A stretch of 64,000 nt of DNA, from the NCBI GenBank assembly GCA_963696655.1, contig CAVOLB010000045.1, positions 1 through 64,000 on the forward strand, given 5' to 3'. The notes below the pieces were generated by a model. It was not told the DNA's origin. It worked only from the letters and a program-made list of their open reading frames with translations, and did no database searches. Shown one piece after another: positions 42,740 to 52,060 of this stretch. Source of the DNA: Hypericibacter sp963696655. Its GTDB lineage: Bacteria; Pseudomonadota; Alphaproteobacteria; Dongiales; Dongiaceae. The stretch's first letter is position 1; every line of letters begins with the position of its first letter. Both the position numbers and the translations under genes were made by a program.

Positions 42740-43459
42740 TTGAATGCGACGCCGGCGGGCCCGGCCGAGCCTTCGGGCCGCACCGAGACGCCGGGGCAGC
42801 TCGCGCGCCGGCTGCTGCGCGAGGCGGTCAAGGCCACGCTCGCGACCCGTCTCGAGGGCGGCACGATCGAGGGCTCCTGGCCCTACGCGTCGCTGGTCCT
42901 GGTCGCGGCCGACGTGGACGGCACGCCGATCCTGCTGCTCTCGAAGCTGGCGCAGCACACCCACAATATCGACGGCAATGCACATGTGAGCCTGCTGGTC
43001 GACGGCACCGACGGCCACAAGGATGTGCTGACCGGCCCGCGCGCCACGCTGCTCGGCAGCGCCCGCCTGACCGAGGATCCGCAATCGAAGCGCCGCTTCA
43101 TCGCGCGCCACCCGTCGGCGGCGCTCTATGCCGGCTTCAAGGATTTCCATGTCTATCGCGTCGAGCTCGACCGCGCCCATCTGGTGGCGGGCTTCGGACG
43201 CATCGAATGGATCGAGCGCGACCAGCTGCTGCTGCCGGCATCGCAATGCCAGAGCTGCGGCGATTCGGAAGCAACGATCCTGGCGGCCGCCAACGAGGGC
43301 CGCGACGAGCACCAGTGGCAGGCGGTGGGGCTCGATCCCGAGGGCGTCGACCTGCGCCGCGGCGCGAGCTTGCGCCGGGTCGCGTTCGAGGAACCGCTCA
43401 CCAGCATGAAGAAAGCCCGCGCGTTGGTGACGCGGGCGCTGGAAGAAGTCGCGAGTTGA
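42740..43459 (+). CDS. HugZ-like pyridoxamine 5'-phosphate oxidase-fold protein
   Basis: A 239-residue protein of the split-barrel flavin/heme family that includes the HugZ heme oxygenases. It shows PYASLVLVAADVDGTPILLLSKLAQHT, FIARHPSAALYAGFKDF and a C-terminal DUF2470-like region, the usual order. Start is TTG at 42740 with GAGGTG upstream. It may take part in heme breakdown, but no heme transport gene lies near. Confidence 0.82.
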   Translation: MNATPAGPAEPSGRTETPGQLARRLLREAVKATLATRLEGGTIEGSWPYASLVLVAADVDGTPILLLSKLAQHTHNIDGNAHVSLLVDGTDGHKDVLTGPRATLLGSARLTEDPQSKRRFIARHPSAALYAGFKDFHVYRVELDRAHLVAGFGRIEWIERDQLLLPASQCQSCGDSEATILAAANEGRDEHQWQAVGLDPEGVDLRRGASLRRVAFEEPLTSMKKARALVTRALEEVAS

Positions 43460-43467
43460 TTTCTTTC

Positions 43468-43651
43468 CTCTCCCTCACGCGGTGAGGGAGAGGGATGCGA
43501 AGAGTTAGTCCGCGGGCGAAGGCCCGCTACTTGTTTTATCGCCGGCGAAGCCGGCACGCGCAGCGGAGACTTACTCGGAGCTGGGTGAGGGTGAACCTTC
43601 GACTCACCTCACCCTACCCTCTCCCCCCGCTACGCGGGCGGAGAGGAAGGA
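43468..43651. repeat. Intergenic inverted repeat between the hugZ-like gene and polA
   Basis: CTCTCCCTCACGCGGTGAGG and a second CTCTCCCCCCGCTACGCGGG hairpin enclose two further small hairpins (GCGGGCGAAGGCCCGC and CGCCGGCGAAGCCGGC). The arrangement is like the paired C-rich repeats elsewhere but the sequence family differs. Confidence 0.7.
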
Positions 43652-43673
43652 TTTTTTCTGCAGCGCTATCGTT

Positions 43674-46535
43674 CTAATGCGCGTCGGCCCAGTTGTCGGC
43701 GGTGCCGGTCTCGGCGACGAGCGGCACGTCGAGCTCGAGCGCCGGCGCGCAGGCGCCTTCCATGACCTTCTTCACCAGCGCCGCGGTGTCCTTGGCTTCG
43801 GCCTTCGGCACCTCGAACAGCAGCTCGTCATGGACCTGCAGCAGCATGCGCGCCTGGAGCTTCGCGTCGGCCAGCGCCGCCGGCACGCGGATCATGGCGC
43901 GTTTGATGATGTCGGCGGCGGTGCCCTGCAGCGGCGCGTTGATCGCGGCGCGCTCCATGAAGGAGCGGCGCGCGGGATTCTTGTCGAGGATGCCCGGCAC
44001 ATGGCAGCGCCGGCCGAACAGCGTCAGCACATAGCCATGGTCGCGCGCGAATTTCTTGGTGCGGTCCATATAGCCCAGGATCTCGGGATAGCGCTTGAAA
44101 TAGGCGTCGATATAGGCGCGCGCCTCGCCCTGCGGGATGCCCAGCTGGGCCGCCAGGCCGAAGGCGCTGATGCCGTAGATGATGCCGAAATTGATCGCCT
44201 TGGCGCGGCGGCGGACCATCGGGTCCATGCCCTTGACCGGCACGCCGAAGACCTGGCTCGCCGTCATGGCATGGATGTCGATGCCTTCGCGGAAGGCCTG
44301 CTTCAGCTGCGGCACGTCGGCCATATGGGCGGCGAGGCGCAGCTCGATCTGCGAGTAATCGACCGAGAGCAGCACCCAGCCCTTCTCGGCGACGAAGGCG
44401 CGGCGGATCTTGCGGCCCTCCTCGGTGCGGATCGGGATGTTCTGCAGGTTCGGATCGGTCGAGGAGAGACGGCCCGTGGAGGTCGCCGCCAGCGCGAAGC
44501 TGGTATGGACGCGGCCGGTGCGAGCGTTGATCTGCTCCTGCAGCGAGTCCGTATAGGTGCTCTTGAGCTTGGAGAGCTGGCGCCAGTCGAGCACGCGCGC
44601 CGGCAGATCGTGGCCCTGGGCCGCCAGCTCCTCGAGCACGTCGGCGCCGGTCGCATAGGCGCCGGTCTTGCCCTTCTTGCCGCCGCCCATTCCCATCTCG
44701 TCGAACATCACCTCGCCCAGCTGCTTGGGCGAGCCGATATTGAACTCATGGCCGGCGAGCTTGTGGATCTGCTGCTCCAGCTCGATCAGCCGCGCGGCGA
44801 AATCGGCGGAGAGATCCTGCAGCACCTTGCGGTCGAGCCTGACGCCCGCGCGCTCCATCGCCATCACCACCGGCACCAGCGGCCGGTCGATGGTCTCGTA
44901 GACGGTGGCGAGCCGCTCGGCCAGCATCTGGGGCTTCAGCACCTGATGCAGCCGCAAGGTGACGTCGGCATCCTCGGCCGCGTAGGCCAGCGCCTTGTCG
45001 AGCGGCACGCGGTCGAAGGTCACCTGCGCCTTGCCGGTGCCCGCGACCTCCTCGAAATGGATCGTGCGGTGGTTCAGATGCAGCTCGGAGAGCTCGTCCA
45101 TGCCATGACCATGGGCGCCGCCGGCGAGGACATAGGAGATCAGCATGGTGTCGTCATGGGGCGCGACGGCGATGTCATGCGCCGCCATGATCGTCATGTC
45201 GTATTTGATGTTCTGCCCGATCTTGAGCACCGACGGGTCTTCGAGCAGCGGCTTGATGAGGGCGAGCGCCTTCGCCATGGGAATCTGGTTGGGCAGAAGC
45301 CCGCCTTCCCCGTCCCCGCCGAGATCGAGCTGGCCTTGCGGCGGCCCGCCGCGATGGCCGACCGGCACATAGCAGGCGCGGCCCGTCTCGATGGCGAGCG
45401 AGAATCCCACCAGCGAGGCCTGCATCGGATCGATCGAGGTGGTCTCGGTGTCGAACGCCACCGCGCCCTTCTCGCGGGCCGCCGCGATCCACTGGGCGAG
45501 CTGCGCCTCGGTCGTGACCAGCTCGTAGGCCGCCTCGCCCGAGGGCTTGGCCGAGGCCGCCGCCTGCTTGGCGGCCGCATGGCCCTTGCCGCTGCCGTCC
45601 GCCACGGCCGCGTCGCCGGCGCTCTTCTTGGCGAACTGGCCCTGGACCCGCGCCAGCACGGAGCGGAACTGATTCTCCTCGAGGAACGGGATCAGCAGCG
45701 CCGCGTCGGGCTCGCGCCGCGCAAAGGCGGTGAAGGGCTGCTTCACCGGCACGTCGTTCTTGAGCAGCACCAATCGGCGGCTGATCCGCGCGAGCTCGGC
45801 ATTCTGCTGCAGCGCTTCGCGCCGCTTCGGCTGCTTGATCTCGCCCGCGCGCGCCAGGAGCTCCTCGAGCGAGCCATAGGTCTTGATCAGCTCGGCCGCG
45901 GTCTTGACGCCGATGCCGGGCACGCCCGGCACGTTGTCGCTCGAATCGCCGGCCAGCGCCTGCACCTCGACCACCTTGTCGGGACCGACGCCGAACTTCT
46001 CCTCGACCTCGGCCGGGCCGATCGGCCGGTTCTTGATCGGATCGAGCATGCTGACCCGCGGGCCGATCAGCTGCATCAGGTCCTTGTCGGAGGAGACGAT
46101 CGTCACCTGCGCGCCGGCTTCGGCCGCCTGGCGCGCATAGGTCGCGATCAGGTCGTCGGCCTCGAAGCCCTCCATCTCGAGCTGCGGCACGTTGCAGGCC
46201 TTGGTCGCCTCGCGGATCAGCGCGAATTGCGGGATCAGCTCGGGCGGCGGCGGCGGACGGTGGGCCTTGTAGTCCGGGAAGATGTCGTTGCGGTAATTCT
46301 TGCGCGCGGTGTCGAACAGCACGGCGATATATTCCGCGTCCGTGTCCGAGACCAGCTTCAGCAGCATGTTGGTGAAGCCCAGCACCGCATTGACCGGCGT
46401 CCCGTCGGGGCGCGTCAGCGGCGGCAGGGCATGGAAGGCGCGGAAGATGTAGCCGGAGCCGTCGATCAGGAAGACGTGATCGGGCTTCTTGGCTTGGGCC
46501 TTCTCGTCGGACGGGCTGGTCTTGGCCGCGCTCAT
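43674..46535 (-). CDS. polA: DNA polymerase I
   Basis: Repair and Okazaki-fragment polymerase, 953 residues. The 5'-3' exonuclease domain starts FLIDGSGYIFRAFHALPPL and has FEADDLIATYA and SSDKDLMQL; the 3'-5' exonuclease has AFDTETTSIDP, so proofreading is retained; the polymerase has VDYSQIELRLAAHM, RRRAKAINFGIIYGIS and LQVHDELLFE. ATG 46535 follows GGAGAG by seven bases and is preferred to the longer open frame. Confidence 0.97.
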   Translation of the reverse strand: MSAAKTSPSDEKAQAKKPDHVFLIDGSGYIFRAFHALPPLTRPDGTPVNAVLGFTNMLLKLVSDTDAEYIAVLFDTARKNYRNDIFPDYKAHRPPPPPELIPQFALIREATKACNVPQLEMEGFEADDLIATYARQAAEAGAQVTIVSSDKDLMQLIGPRVSMLDPIKNRPIGPAEVEEKFGVGPDKVVEVQALAGDSSDNVPGVPGIGVKTAAELIKTYGSLEELLARAGEIKQPKRREALQQNAELARISRRLVLLKNDVPVKQPFTAFARREPDAALLIPFLEENQFRSVLARVQGQFAKKSAGDAAVADGSGKGHAAAKQAAASAKPSGEAAYELVTTEAQLAQWIAAAREKGAVAFDTETTSIDPMQASLVGFSLAIETGRACYVPVGHRGGPPQGQLDLGGDGEGGLLPNQIPMAKALALIKPLLEDPSVLKIGQNIKYDMTIMAAHDIAVAPHDDTMLISYVLAGGAHGHGMDELSELHLNHRTIHFEEVAGTGKAQVTFDRVPLDKALAYAAEDADVTLRLHQVLKPQMLAERLATVYETIDRPLVPVVMAMERAGVRLDRKVLQDLSADFAARLIELEQQIHKLAGHEFNIGSPKQLGEVMFDEMGMGGGKKGKTGAYATGADVLEELAAQGHDLPARVLDWRQLSKLKSTYTDSLQEQINARTGRVHTSFALAATSTGRLSSTDPNLQNIPIRTEEGRKIRRAFVAEKGWVLLSVDYSQIELRLAAHMADVPQLKQAFREGIDIHAMTASQVFGVPVKGMDPMVRRRAKAINFGIIYGISAFGLAAQLGIPQGEARAYIDAYFKRYPEILGYMDRTKKFARDHGYVLTLFGRRCHVPGILDKNPARRSFMERAAINAPLQGTAADIIKRAMIRVPAALADAKLQARMLLQVHDELLFEVPKAEAKDTAALVKKVMEGACAPALELDVPLVAETGTADNWADAH

Positions 46536-46641
46536 GTCGGGCTCTCCTCGCGCGGTGGACGATGGGCGGGCGAAATCCCGGGGGAAAAGGCCCGGCGCCA
46601 AGGTCGGCGGGTGAACAGGCGGCGGCGCAGCGGACGAGGGC

Positions 46642-46839
46642 TCAGTGGCCGCCGGCCTTGGCGCCGGGCCTCAGCACATAAAGCCGGCTGCAATAGGGGC
46701 ATTCGACGCTGCCGGAAGCGCCGATCTCGAGATAGACGCGCGGATGGCCGAGAGGACCATCTCCGCCGTCGCAGGCGACCGTCCGGCTGTCGGTCTGGAT
46801 GGTCTCGAAAGGCTCGCGGGTCTGCGTCGCCGTTGTCAT
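46642..46839 (-). CDS. Small zinc-finger domain protein (zf-CHCC type)
   Basis: A 65-residue protein with CDGGDGPLGHPRVYLE, then VECPYCSRLYVL: one Cys, one His and a C-x-x-C pair as in the zf-CHCC domain shared with the NDUFS6 subunit of complex I. Stand-alone copies are common in alphaproteobacteria. Its function is unknown, perhaps linked to complex I assembly. It is too short to stand out because its frame is open far upstream; ATG 46839 is the start that keeps only the conserved part. Confidence 0.85.
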   Translation of the reverse strand: MTTATQTREPFETIQTDSRTVACDGGDGPLGHPRVYLEIGASGSVECPYCSRLYVLRPGAKAGGH

Positions 46840-47118
46840 TCGATCTTCCGACTCTCTGAAACAGACCCACATAGCCTTGGCGCGGTGGGGTCTTGGCGCC
46901 CGCGGGTCTGACGATCCCGTAATGCCGGCAGGGTCTTGGCCGCGGCGGGCCGCCGCTGGACAGCGCCCGGCGTTGACCCCCAAGCGGCGCGGATGATACC
47001 CATGGCGTGGCCCCCAGACAAGGCAAGGAGCCGCGGCCAGGACCGGCGTCCGAAGCCCCGCCGCGGAACCCCATTCCGTGCCGCCCTGCCTTCCTCGATC
47101 ACCCGTGAGATCAGCCTC

Positions 47119-48180
47119 TTGTCCGCCATTGCCGCCGAAAACCGCCTGACCCGCAGCCCCGACGCCGCCGTCGGCACGGCCCTGACCGGTGCCACCGCGG
47201 TCGATCCCGCGGAGGCCGCCGTCTCGATCCAGGGTCTCAACAAGATCTATCGGCGCAAGAAGGGCGGCGACAAGCAGGCGCTCTTCGACATCAATCTGAC
47301 CATCGGGCGCGGCGAGCTGTTCGGCCTGCTCGGCCCCAACGGCGCCGGCAAATCCACCATGATCAACATCATGGCGCAGCTCGTGAACAAGACCAGCGGG
47401 CAGGTCGGGGTCTGGGGCCACGACCTCGACCGCGAGCCGCGCCAGGTGGCGGCGGCGATCGGCGTGGTGCCGCAGGAACTCAACATCGATCCCTTCTTCA
47501 CCCCGCGCGAGCTTCTCGATCTGCAGGCCGGCCTCTATGGCGTGCCGCGCGCCGAGCGGCGCACGGCCGATCTGCTGGCGGCCATGCGCCTGACCGAGCA
47601 GGCCAACTCCTATGCGCGCTCGCTCTCGGGCGGCATGCGGCGGCGGCTGATGGTGGCGAAGGCCATGGTCCATACCCCGCCGGTGCTGGTGCTGGACGAG
47701 CCCACGGCCGGCGTCGATGTCGAGCTGCGCCAGCAGCTCTGGGCCTATGTGCGCGAGCTCAACCGCGCCGGCACGACGGTGCTGCTGACGACGCATTATC
47801 TCGAAGAGGCGGAAGAGCTCTGCGGGCGCATCGCCATCATCAATCACGGCAAGCTCATCGCCTGCGACACCACCGATGCGCTGCTGGCGCGCCTCGACAG
47901 CAAGGAGATCGTGTTCATTACGGGCCGCGATCTGGCCGAGCCGCCGGCCTCGCTCGCGCGCTGGGACGCGGCGCTGCTGGACCCGCGCCGCCTGCGCCTG
48001 CGCTATCGTCCGAGCGCCACCAAGGTGGCCGAGATCCTGGCGGCCCTGCAGAGCGCGGGCATCGAGGTCATCGACCTTTCGACGCTCGAGACCGACCTCG
48101 AGGATATCTTCCTGCAGCTGACGCGCCGCGACGACGTCGCGATCGATGCGACGGCCGCCGCGCGAGGCCGCCGCCCATGA
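47119..48180 (+). CDS. ABC transporter ATP-binding protein
   Basis: Single ATPase of the ABC-2/NodI-like type. Walker A LLGPNGAGKSTM, signature LSGGMRRRLMVAKA, Walker B VLVLDEPTAGVD and the switch TTHYLEEAEEL are all intact, and the C-terminal part fits the drug or polysaccharide exporter subgroup. Start is uncertain: TTG 47119 removes a proline- and arginine-rich N-terminus that looks non-coding, while ATG 47002 is also open. No permease gene is next to it; the following gene is a hydrolase that overlaps it by four bases. Confidence 0.85.
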   Translation: MSAIAAENRLTRSPDAAVGTALTGATAVDPAEAAVSIQGLNKIYRRKKGGDKQALFDINLTIGRGELFGLLGPNGAGKSTMINIMAQLVNKTSGQVGVWGHDLDREPRQVAAAIGVVPQELNIDPFFTPRELLDLQAGLYGVPRAERRTADLLAAMRLTEQANSYARSLSGGMRRRLMVAKAMVHTPPVLVLDEPTAGVDVELRQQLWAYVRELNRAGTTVLLTTHYLEEAEELCGRIAIINHGKLIACDTTDALLARLDSKEIVFITGRDLAEPPASLARWDAALLDPRRLRLRYRPSATKVAEILAALQSAGIEVIDLSTLETDLEDIFLQLTRRDDVAIDATAAARGRRP

Positions 48181-49238
48181 TCCGCGTGCGCCATCGGCGG
48201 CGCCTGACGACCCTGCTCCTCGCCGGGCTGCTGTCGCTGGGCGCGATGTCGATGAGCGCCTGCGCCCCGACCGTCATGGCGGAGGGCCCGCCGGTGACGA
48301 GCCCGCATTTCGACGATGACAAGCTGGTGATGGCGGACGGCGTGGCGCTGCCCTTGCGGCAATGGCTGCCCGAGGGCCAGCCGCGCGCCATCATCCTGGC
48401 GCTGCATGGTTTCAACGACTACTCGAAGTCGTTCGAGGAACCGGCGGCCAATTGGGCCTCGCACGGCATCGCCACCTTCGCCTATGACCAGCGCGGCTTC
48501 GGCTATGCGCCCGATTTCGGCTATTGGCCCGGCACCGACACGATGGTGGAGGATCTGCGCAGCGCGACCTCCGTGATCCGCGCGCGCTATCCCGGCACGC
48601 CGCTCTATCTCCTGGGCGAAAGCATGGGCGGCGCCCTGATCATGACCGCCGAGACGGCGCCCAATCCGCCCGCCTGCGACGGCGTGATCCTGGCGGCCCC
48701 CGCGATCTGGGGCCGCGAGCTGCAGGGGCCGGTCGGCGCCGGCGCGCTCTGGTTCTTCGCCCACACCGTGCCCTGGCTCACGGTCAGCGGCGGCGGTTTC
48801 AATGTGAAGCCGTCGGACAACATCAAGATGCTGCGGGCGCTCGGCGCCGATCCGCATGTGATCAAGGAGACCCGCGTCGACGCGGTCTATGGGCTGGTCG
48901 ACCTCATGGATCGCGCGCTGGCCGCCGCCCCCGACCTCAAGACCCATGCCCTCGTGCTCTATGGCCAGCGCGAGCAGGTGCTGCCCTCGAGCGCCGCGAT
49001 GACGATGCTGCGCCGCCTGCCGCCGCCGCCCGAGCGCCCGCGGATCGCGATCTACCAGTCCGGCTACCACATGCTGCTGCGCGATCTCGGAGGCGACGTG
49101 GTGCGCGAGGATGTGGCCGCCTGGGTGCTCAATCCAACCTTGGCGGCCCTGCCCTCGGGTGCCGACGCAAGGGCCGAGGCGATGCTGAAGAGCGATGCGC
49201 CGGAGCTCAAGCCCGTGACGCAGGCCGCGGTGCCCTGA
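48177..49238 (+). CDS. Lipoprotein alpha/beta hydrolase (lysophospholipase-like)
   Basis: A 353-residue hydrolase with a signal peptide ending in the lipobox-like MSMSAC, so probably lipid-anchored outside the inner membrane. The nucleophile elbow is LGESMGGAL, the oxyanion region ALHGFNDYSKSF, the acid near VLYGQREQVLP and the histidine in QSGYHMLLRDL; the pattern is that of monoacylglycerol lipase or lysophospholipase L2. It starts within the stop of the ABC ATPase, so the pair is coupled. Substrate unknown. Confidence 0.85.
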   Translation: MIRVRHRRRLTTLLLAGLLSLGAMSMSACAPTVMAEGPPVTSPHFDDDKLVMADGVALPLRQWLPEGQPRAIILALHGFNDYSKSFEEPAANWASHGIATFAYDQRGFGYAPDFGYWPGTDTMVEDLRSATSVIRARYPGTPLYLLGESMGGALIMTAETAPNPPACDGVILAAPAIWGRELQGPVGAGALWFFAHTVPWLTVSGGGFNVKPSDNIKMLRALGADPHVIKETRVDAVYGLVDLMDRALAAAPDLKTHALVLYGQREQVLPSSAAMTMLRRLPPPPERPRIAIYQSGYHMLLRDLGGDVVREDVAAWVLNPTLAALPSGADARAEAMLKSDAPELKPVTQAAVP

Positions 49239-49259
49239 GGGTACACGCGAAGAGATAAT

Positions 49260-49392
49260 CCCCTCCCCCCTTGTGGGGGAGGGTTAGGGAGGGGGTCGCG
49301 GTCCCGAGCGCAAAACGGGATCTCCGAATGTATGGGGGAGACCGAGTCAGTCACCCCCTCCCTGCCCTCCCCCATCAAGGGGGAGGGGATAT
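49260..49392. repeat. Paired C-rich/G-rich palindromic repeat, copy 4
   Basis: CCCTCCCCCCTTGTGGGGGA begins one hairpin and CCCTCCCCCATCAAGGGGGA the other, about 75 bases apart, with GGTTAGGGAGGGGGTC after the first as in copy 1. It lies between convergent genes and could act as a two-way transcription end. Confidence 0.78.
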
Positions 49393-49421
49393 GTTTTCTT
49401 TCGAAGCCTCGAAGACCGGCA

Positions 49422-49706
49422 TCACTCCATCACAGCCCCGCCCGGCAGCTTGCGCCGCGCGGCGGCGATGCTCGCGGGCAGCACCTGGCTGTCGGTCGCG
49501 AAGGCCATGAGATCGGGCTCGTGGGCCAGGAGGAAATCCAGGATCGCCCCCAGGAGGTTCGGGTCCTGCGCCCGCGCCTTCAGGCCGTCGAGATCCAGCC
49601 CGGAGAGCGCCAGGAAACGCTCGAGCAGGTCGCTGTCGCCGGCGATATAGGCCAGCGCCATCAGCGCGAGCGTCTCGGGGTCGGGAGCGGGATCGGGGCG
49701 GACCAT
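49422..49706 (-). CDS. DUF3572 family protein
   Basis: A 94-residue protein typical of alphaproteobacteria: ETLALMALAYIAGDSDLLERFLALSGLDLDGLKARA followed by LLGAILDFLLAHEPDLMAFA. The family has no known function and is predicted all-helical. ATG 49706 is the start consistent with homologues. The frame also opens from 49745. Confidence 0.8.
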   Translation of the reverse strand: MVRPDPAPDPETLALMALAYIAGDSDLLERFLALSGLDLDGLKARAQDPNLLGAILDFLLAHEPDLMAFATDSQVLPASIAAARRKLPGGAVME

Positions 49707-49767
49707 GCGAGGCCCATTCTCGCGGGGCCGCCCCTCCCGGCGCAAGCATCCATCGGATGAGCGATGC

Positions 49768-51135
49768 CTATTCCTTCTTCACCAGCGGCGGCGGGAAATA
49801 CTCGCCGGCCGTGATGGCCTGATCGGGCCCGTAGAACCGAAGGGTCAGATTGTAGTTCTCGCCGTCGGGCGTCGGCAGCCAGTTGGCCTTGGGCACGCCC
49901 GAAGGCCGCTTGGACGCGAACACCAGGGTCACGGAACCGTCCTCGTTCGGCTTCAGCTTCGACTGGTCGTTGAGACGATAGCGCTTGAGCGAATTTTCGA
50001 TCACTTGGAACTTGACCGAGTCCACCGCGGTGATCGACCAGAAATAATGCGCCAGGCTTTCCGGCAGCTGGTCCTTGGGGAAGGTCATCGTATAGACGGT
50101 TCCACCGTCGAGCTTGGTGCCGTCGCCATCGCTGTCGGTCTTGAAATAGACCACCTCGCCATTGTTGTTGGCCCAGATGCCGGCGAAATCGGCCAGGCTC
50201 CGGCTGGCATAATCCGAGCCGTAATTGCCGACCGTAGCGGGACGGGCCCAGCCATTCCCCGATTTCCCGAGCGTCTTCATGTCGGCATAGAACTGGGGAA
50301 TCGACTGCTCCCGGATCACCTGCTCGACATGGGCGCGTTGCTTGGGGTCGGAAGCGGCCGCGACCGTCCCATGAACCTTCGCCTGGATCGCTTCCATGCC
50401 CGGATTGATGTCGGGCTCGGTCGCCAGGAGCGCATCGGCGCGGTCGAAGACCTCGACGCCGGGCAGCTTGTCATTGGCGAAGTCCGGCTGGTCGAAGGTG
50501 GGGGCGATCGTCGGCGTGCCGGTGGCGATCATCGTGATCTTGCGCTGCAGCTTCACCGCCAGGGCCGGGTCGGCCCCGAGCTCGACGCGCGCCAGCATCC
50601 GCGATTTGCGGCTCGGCAGATCGACCCGCTGGACACTGCTTTCCAGCAGCACATTGGCGCCCTTGAGGCACAGCGCGAACTGGCCGGAGGGATGCTCCGG
50701 ATAGGTGCGCTCGTTGATATTGGCGATGGTCTCGCCCCAGCCATTGAGCAGCTGGATCGTGTAATAGCGATCCTTGATGCTGGGCACGGTCACCAGCGTG
50801 CAGCTGGCCTCGTCCACCGCGATCCAGGCCTCGCTATAGACGACGTCGAGATTGGGGTTGGCCCATGCCACGCCGCCGGAGTCGCGATGGATGATCTGGT
50901 TCCATTTGAAATCGGATCCCAGATCGAGCTGCTCCTGGCGCACCACCAGCTCGCGGCCGAGCAGGTAGATATAGGCGTCGGTGATGTCCTGGTCGGTGAG
51001 CTTGGGGGCCGGGTGCAGGCTCTGGTTCAGGGCCTCGCAGGCCGTCAAAGACAGCGACCCCGCCAGCATCAGCCCCAGGATGCCCAGACGGCCGAAAGCA
51101 CGGCGCGAGATGCACCGAGTCCACACGCAATTCAT
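49768..51135 (-). CDS. DUF1254/DUF1214 lipoprotein
   Basis: A 455-residue exported protein. The N-terminus is a signal peptide with the lipobox LTAC (Cys33), so it is probably a lipoprotein. The DUF1254 part includes NLDVVYSEAWIAVDE and YYTIQLLNGWGE; the DUF1214 part near the end has LPTPDGENYNLTLRFYGP. Many alphaproteobacteria have several copies. The molecular function is unknown. Confidence 0.88.
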   Translation of the reverse strand: MNCVWTRCISRRAFGRLGILGLMLAGSLSLTACEALNQSLHPAPKLTDQDITDAYIYLLGRELVVRQEQLDLGSDFKWNQIIHRDSGGVAWANPNLDVVYSEAWIAVDEASCTLVTVPSIKDRYYTIQLLNGWGETIANINERTYPEHPSGQFALCLKGANVLLESSVQRVDLPSRKSRMLARVELGADPALAVKLQRKITMIATGTPTIAPTFDQPDFANDKLPGVEVFDRADALLATEPDINPGMEAIQAKVHGTVAAASDPKQRAHVEQVIREQSIPQFYADMKTLGKSGNGWARPATVGNYGSDYASRSLADFAGIWANNNGEVVYFKTDSDGDGTKLDGGTVYTMTFPKDQLPESLAHYFWSITAVDSVKFQVIENSLKRYRLNDQSKLKPNEDGSVTLVFASKRPSGVPKANWLPTPDGENYNLTLRFYGPDQAITAGEYFPPPLVKKE

Positions 51136-51363
51136 GATATCCGTCCCCTCATAGACCCCCGGAGAATTCAGACTGGAGGACGGCAGGGCCGTGTTTCAAC
51201 CCGGAGGAGCCCCATAGGCTGGGGCAAAAAAGTGGCCGGACGTCCCGCTGCGGGCGAAAAGAGCAGAAATCCGCCAATTTTTGCGAAGTCGCCGGCGTCG
51301 CGCCGTTAACTCATCCCTCGGCGAGAACGCTCGGATCAAAGGTCCCCGGATATCGGCGCGCTC
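51136..51363. other. Intergenic region, no gene seen
   Basis: About 230 bases between the convergent-facing end of the PIN gene and the start of the DUF1254 gene. It should hold the promoter of the latter; no hairpin or repeat stands out. Confidence 0.4.
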
Positions 51364-51762
51364 TTACGACAGCAGGCTGACGGACACGCCCTTTGCTTTC
51401 ATCAATGCCACCGCCTCTTTGTCGAAGGAAATGAAGGTATCCGCGCCAAGCCAGTTTCCTTCATAGGCGATGACGCCGTCGGCGAAGTCACCCCCCGCAT
51501 CCAGAAGCGCTAGTCCGGCCTCCGCCGCGGGCCGGTTCACCACGACATTCGCGCCGTTCATCAAGCGCCGGATCGCTTCTGCGATTTCGGCCGAAGGAAT
51601 CTTGTAGCCCTGCGACAGAACCCAGACCAGTTCGCAGAGCGCCGGCAGCGCCAGCGCAACCATATCCGCCTTCGCCAGCGCGGCCTGGGCGGCCTTGCTC
51701 TGCCGCTCGTTATCGCCCGTCATGGCCCGGACGAGAACGTTCGTGTCGGCCGTGATCTTCAT
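51364..51762 (-). CDS. PIN-domain toxin (VapC-like)
   Basis: A 132-residue PIN-domain ribonuclease. The acidic residues lie in ITADTNVLVRAMTGD, ALCELVWVL and GGDFADGVIAYE, with FISFDKEA supplying the last Asp. It overlaps the antitoxin gene by four bases. Expected to cleave RNA when freed from the antitoxin; target not known. Confidence 0.88.
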   Translation of the reverse strand: MKITADTNVLVRAMTGDNERQSKAAQAALAKADMVALALPALCELVWVLSQGYKIPSAEIAEAIRRLMNGANVVVNRPAAEAGLALLDAGGDFADGVIAYEGNWLGADTFISFDKEAVALMKAKGVSVSLLS

Positions 51763-52010
51763 CGCTTGCCGGCCCAGCCCCGGGCAGCGATCTTTTTCAT
51801 CTCCTCGATCGACAAGGCGGGGCCGTCCTTCCGCTTCAGGAAATTGAAGACGTCCGAAATCTTGCCGGACGGCCGCACGGCCTTCACCTCGATCCGGCCA
51901 TCGGGAAGCTTGTCCACGGTGATCTTCTCGCCTGGACGGATGCCCAGATGCTTCAGGATGTCCTTGCGGAGGGTGACCTGCCCTTTGGCGGTGACGGTAA
52001 GCGTGCTCAT
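51759..52010 (-). CDS. AbrB/MazE-type antitoxin
   Basis: An 83-residue swapped-hairpin DNA-binding protein. The N-terminal half TLTVTAKGQVTLRKDILKHL then GIRPGEKITVDKLPDGRIEV is the AbrB fold; the charged C-terminal half should bind the PIN toxin. ATG 52010 lies 31 bases from a palindrome that is a likely self-operator. Confidence 0.88.
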   Translation of the reverse strand: MSTLTVTAKGQVTLRKDILKHLGIRPGEKITVDKLPDGRIEVKAVRPSGKISDVFNFLKRKDGPALSIEEMKKIAARGWAGKR

Positions 52011-52040
52011 GACATGACCTTGCGTTGGCAGGACTCTAAT

Positions 52041-52060
52041 GTAAGGTAAAAACGCCTTAC
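52041..52060. promoter_or_regulatory. Candidate antitoxin operator
   Basis: GTAAGG-N8-CCTTAC is an exact inverted repeat at 52041-52060, upstream of the AbrB-type antitoxin and in an AT-rich patch. AbrB-type antitoxins usually repress their own operon at such sites. Confidence 0.6.

Noticed and set aside
43677..46859. Open frame of 1060 codons on the + strand opposite polA
   Set aside because: Shadow of polA; composition dominated by R, G, H and L with no recognisable domain.
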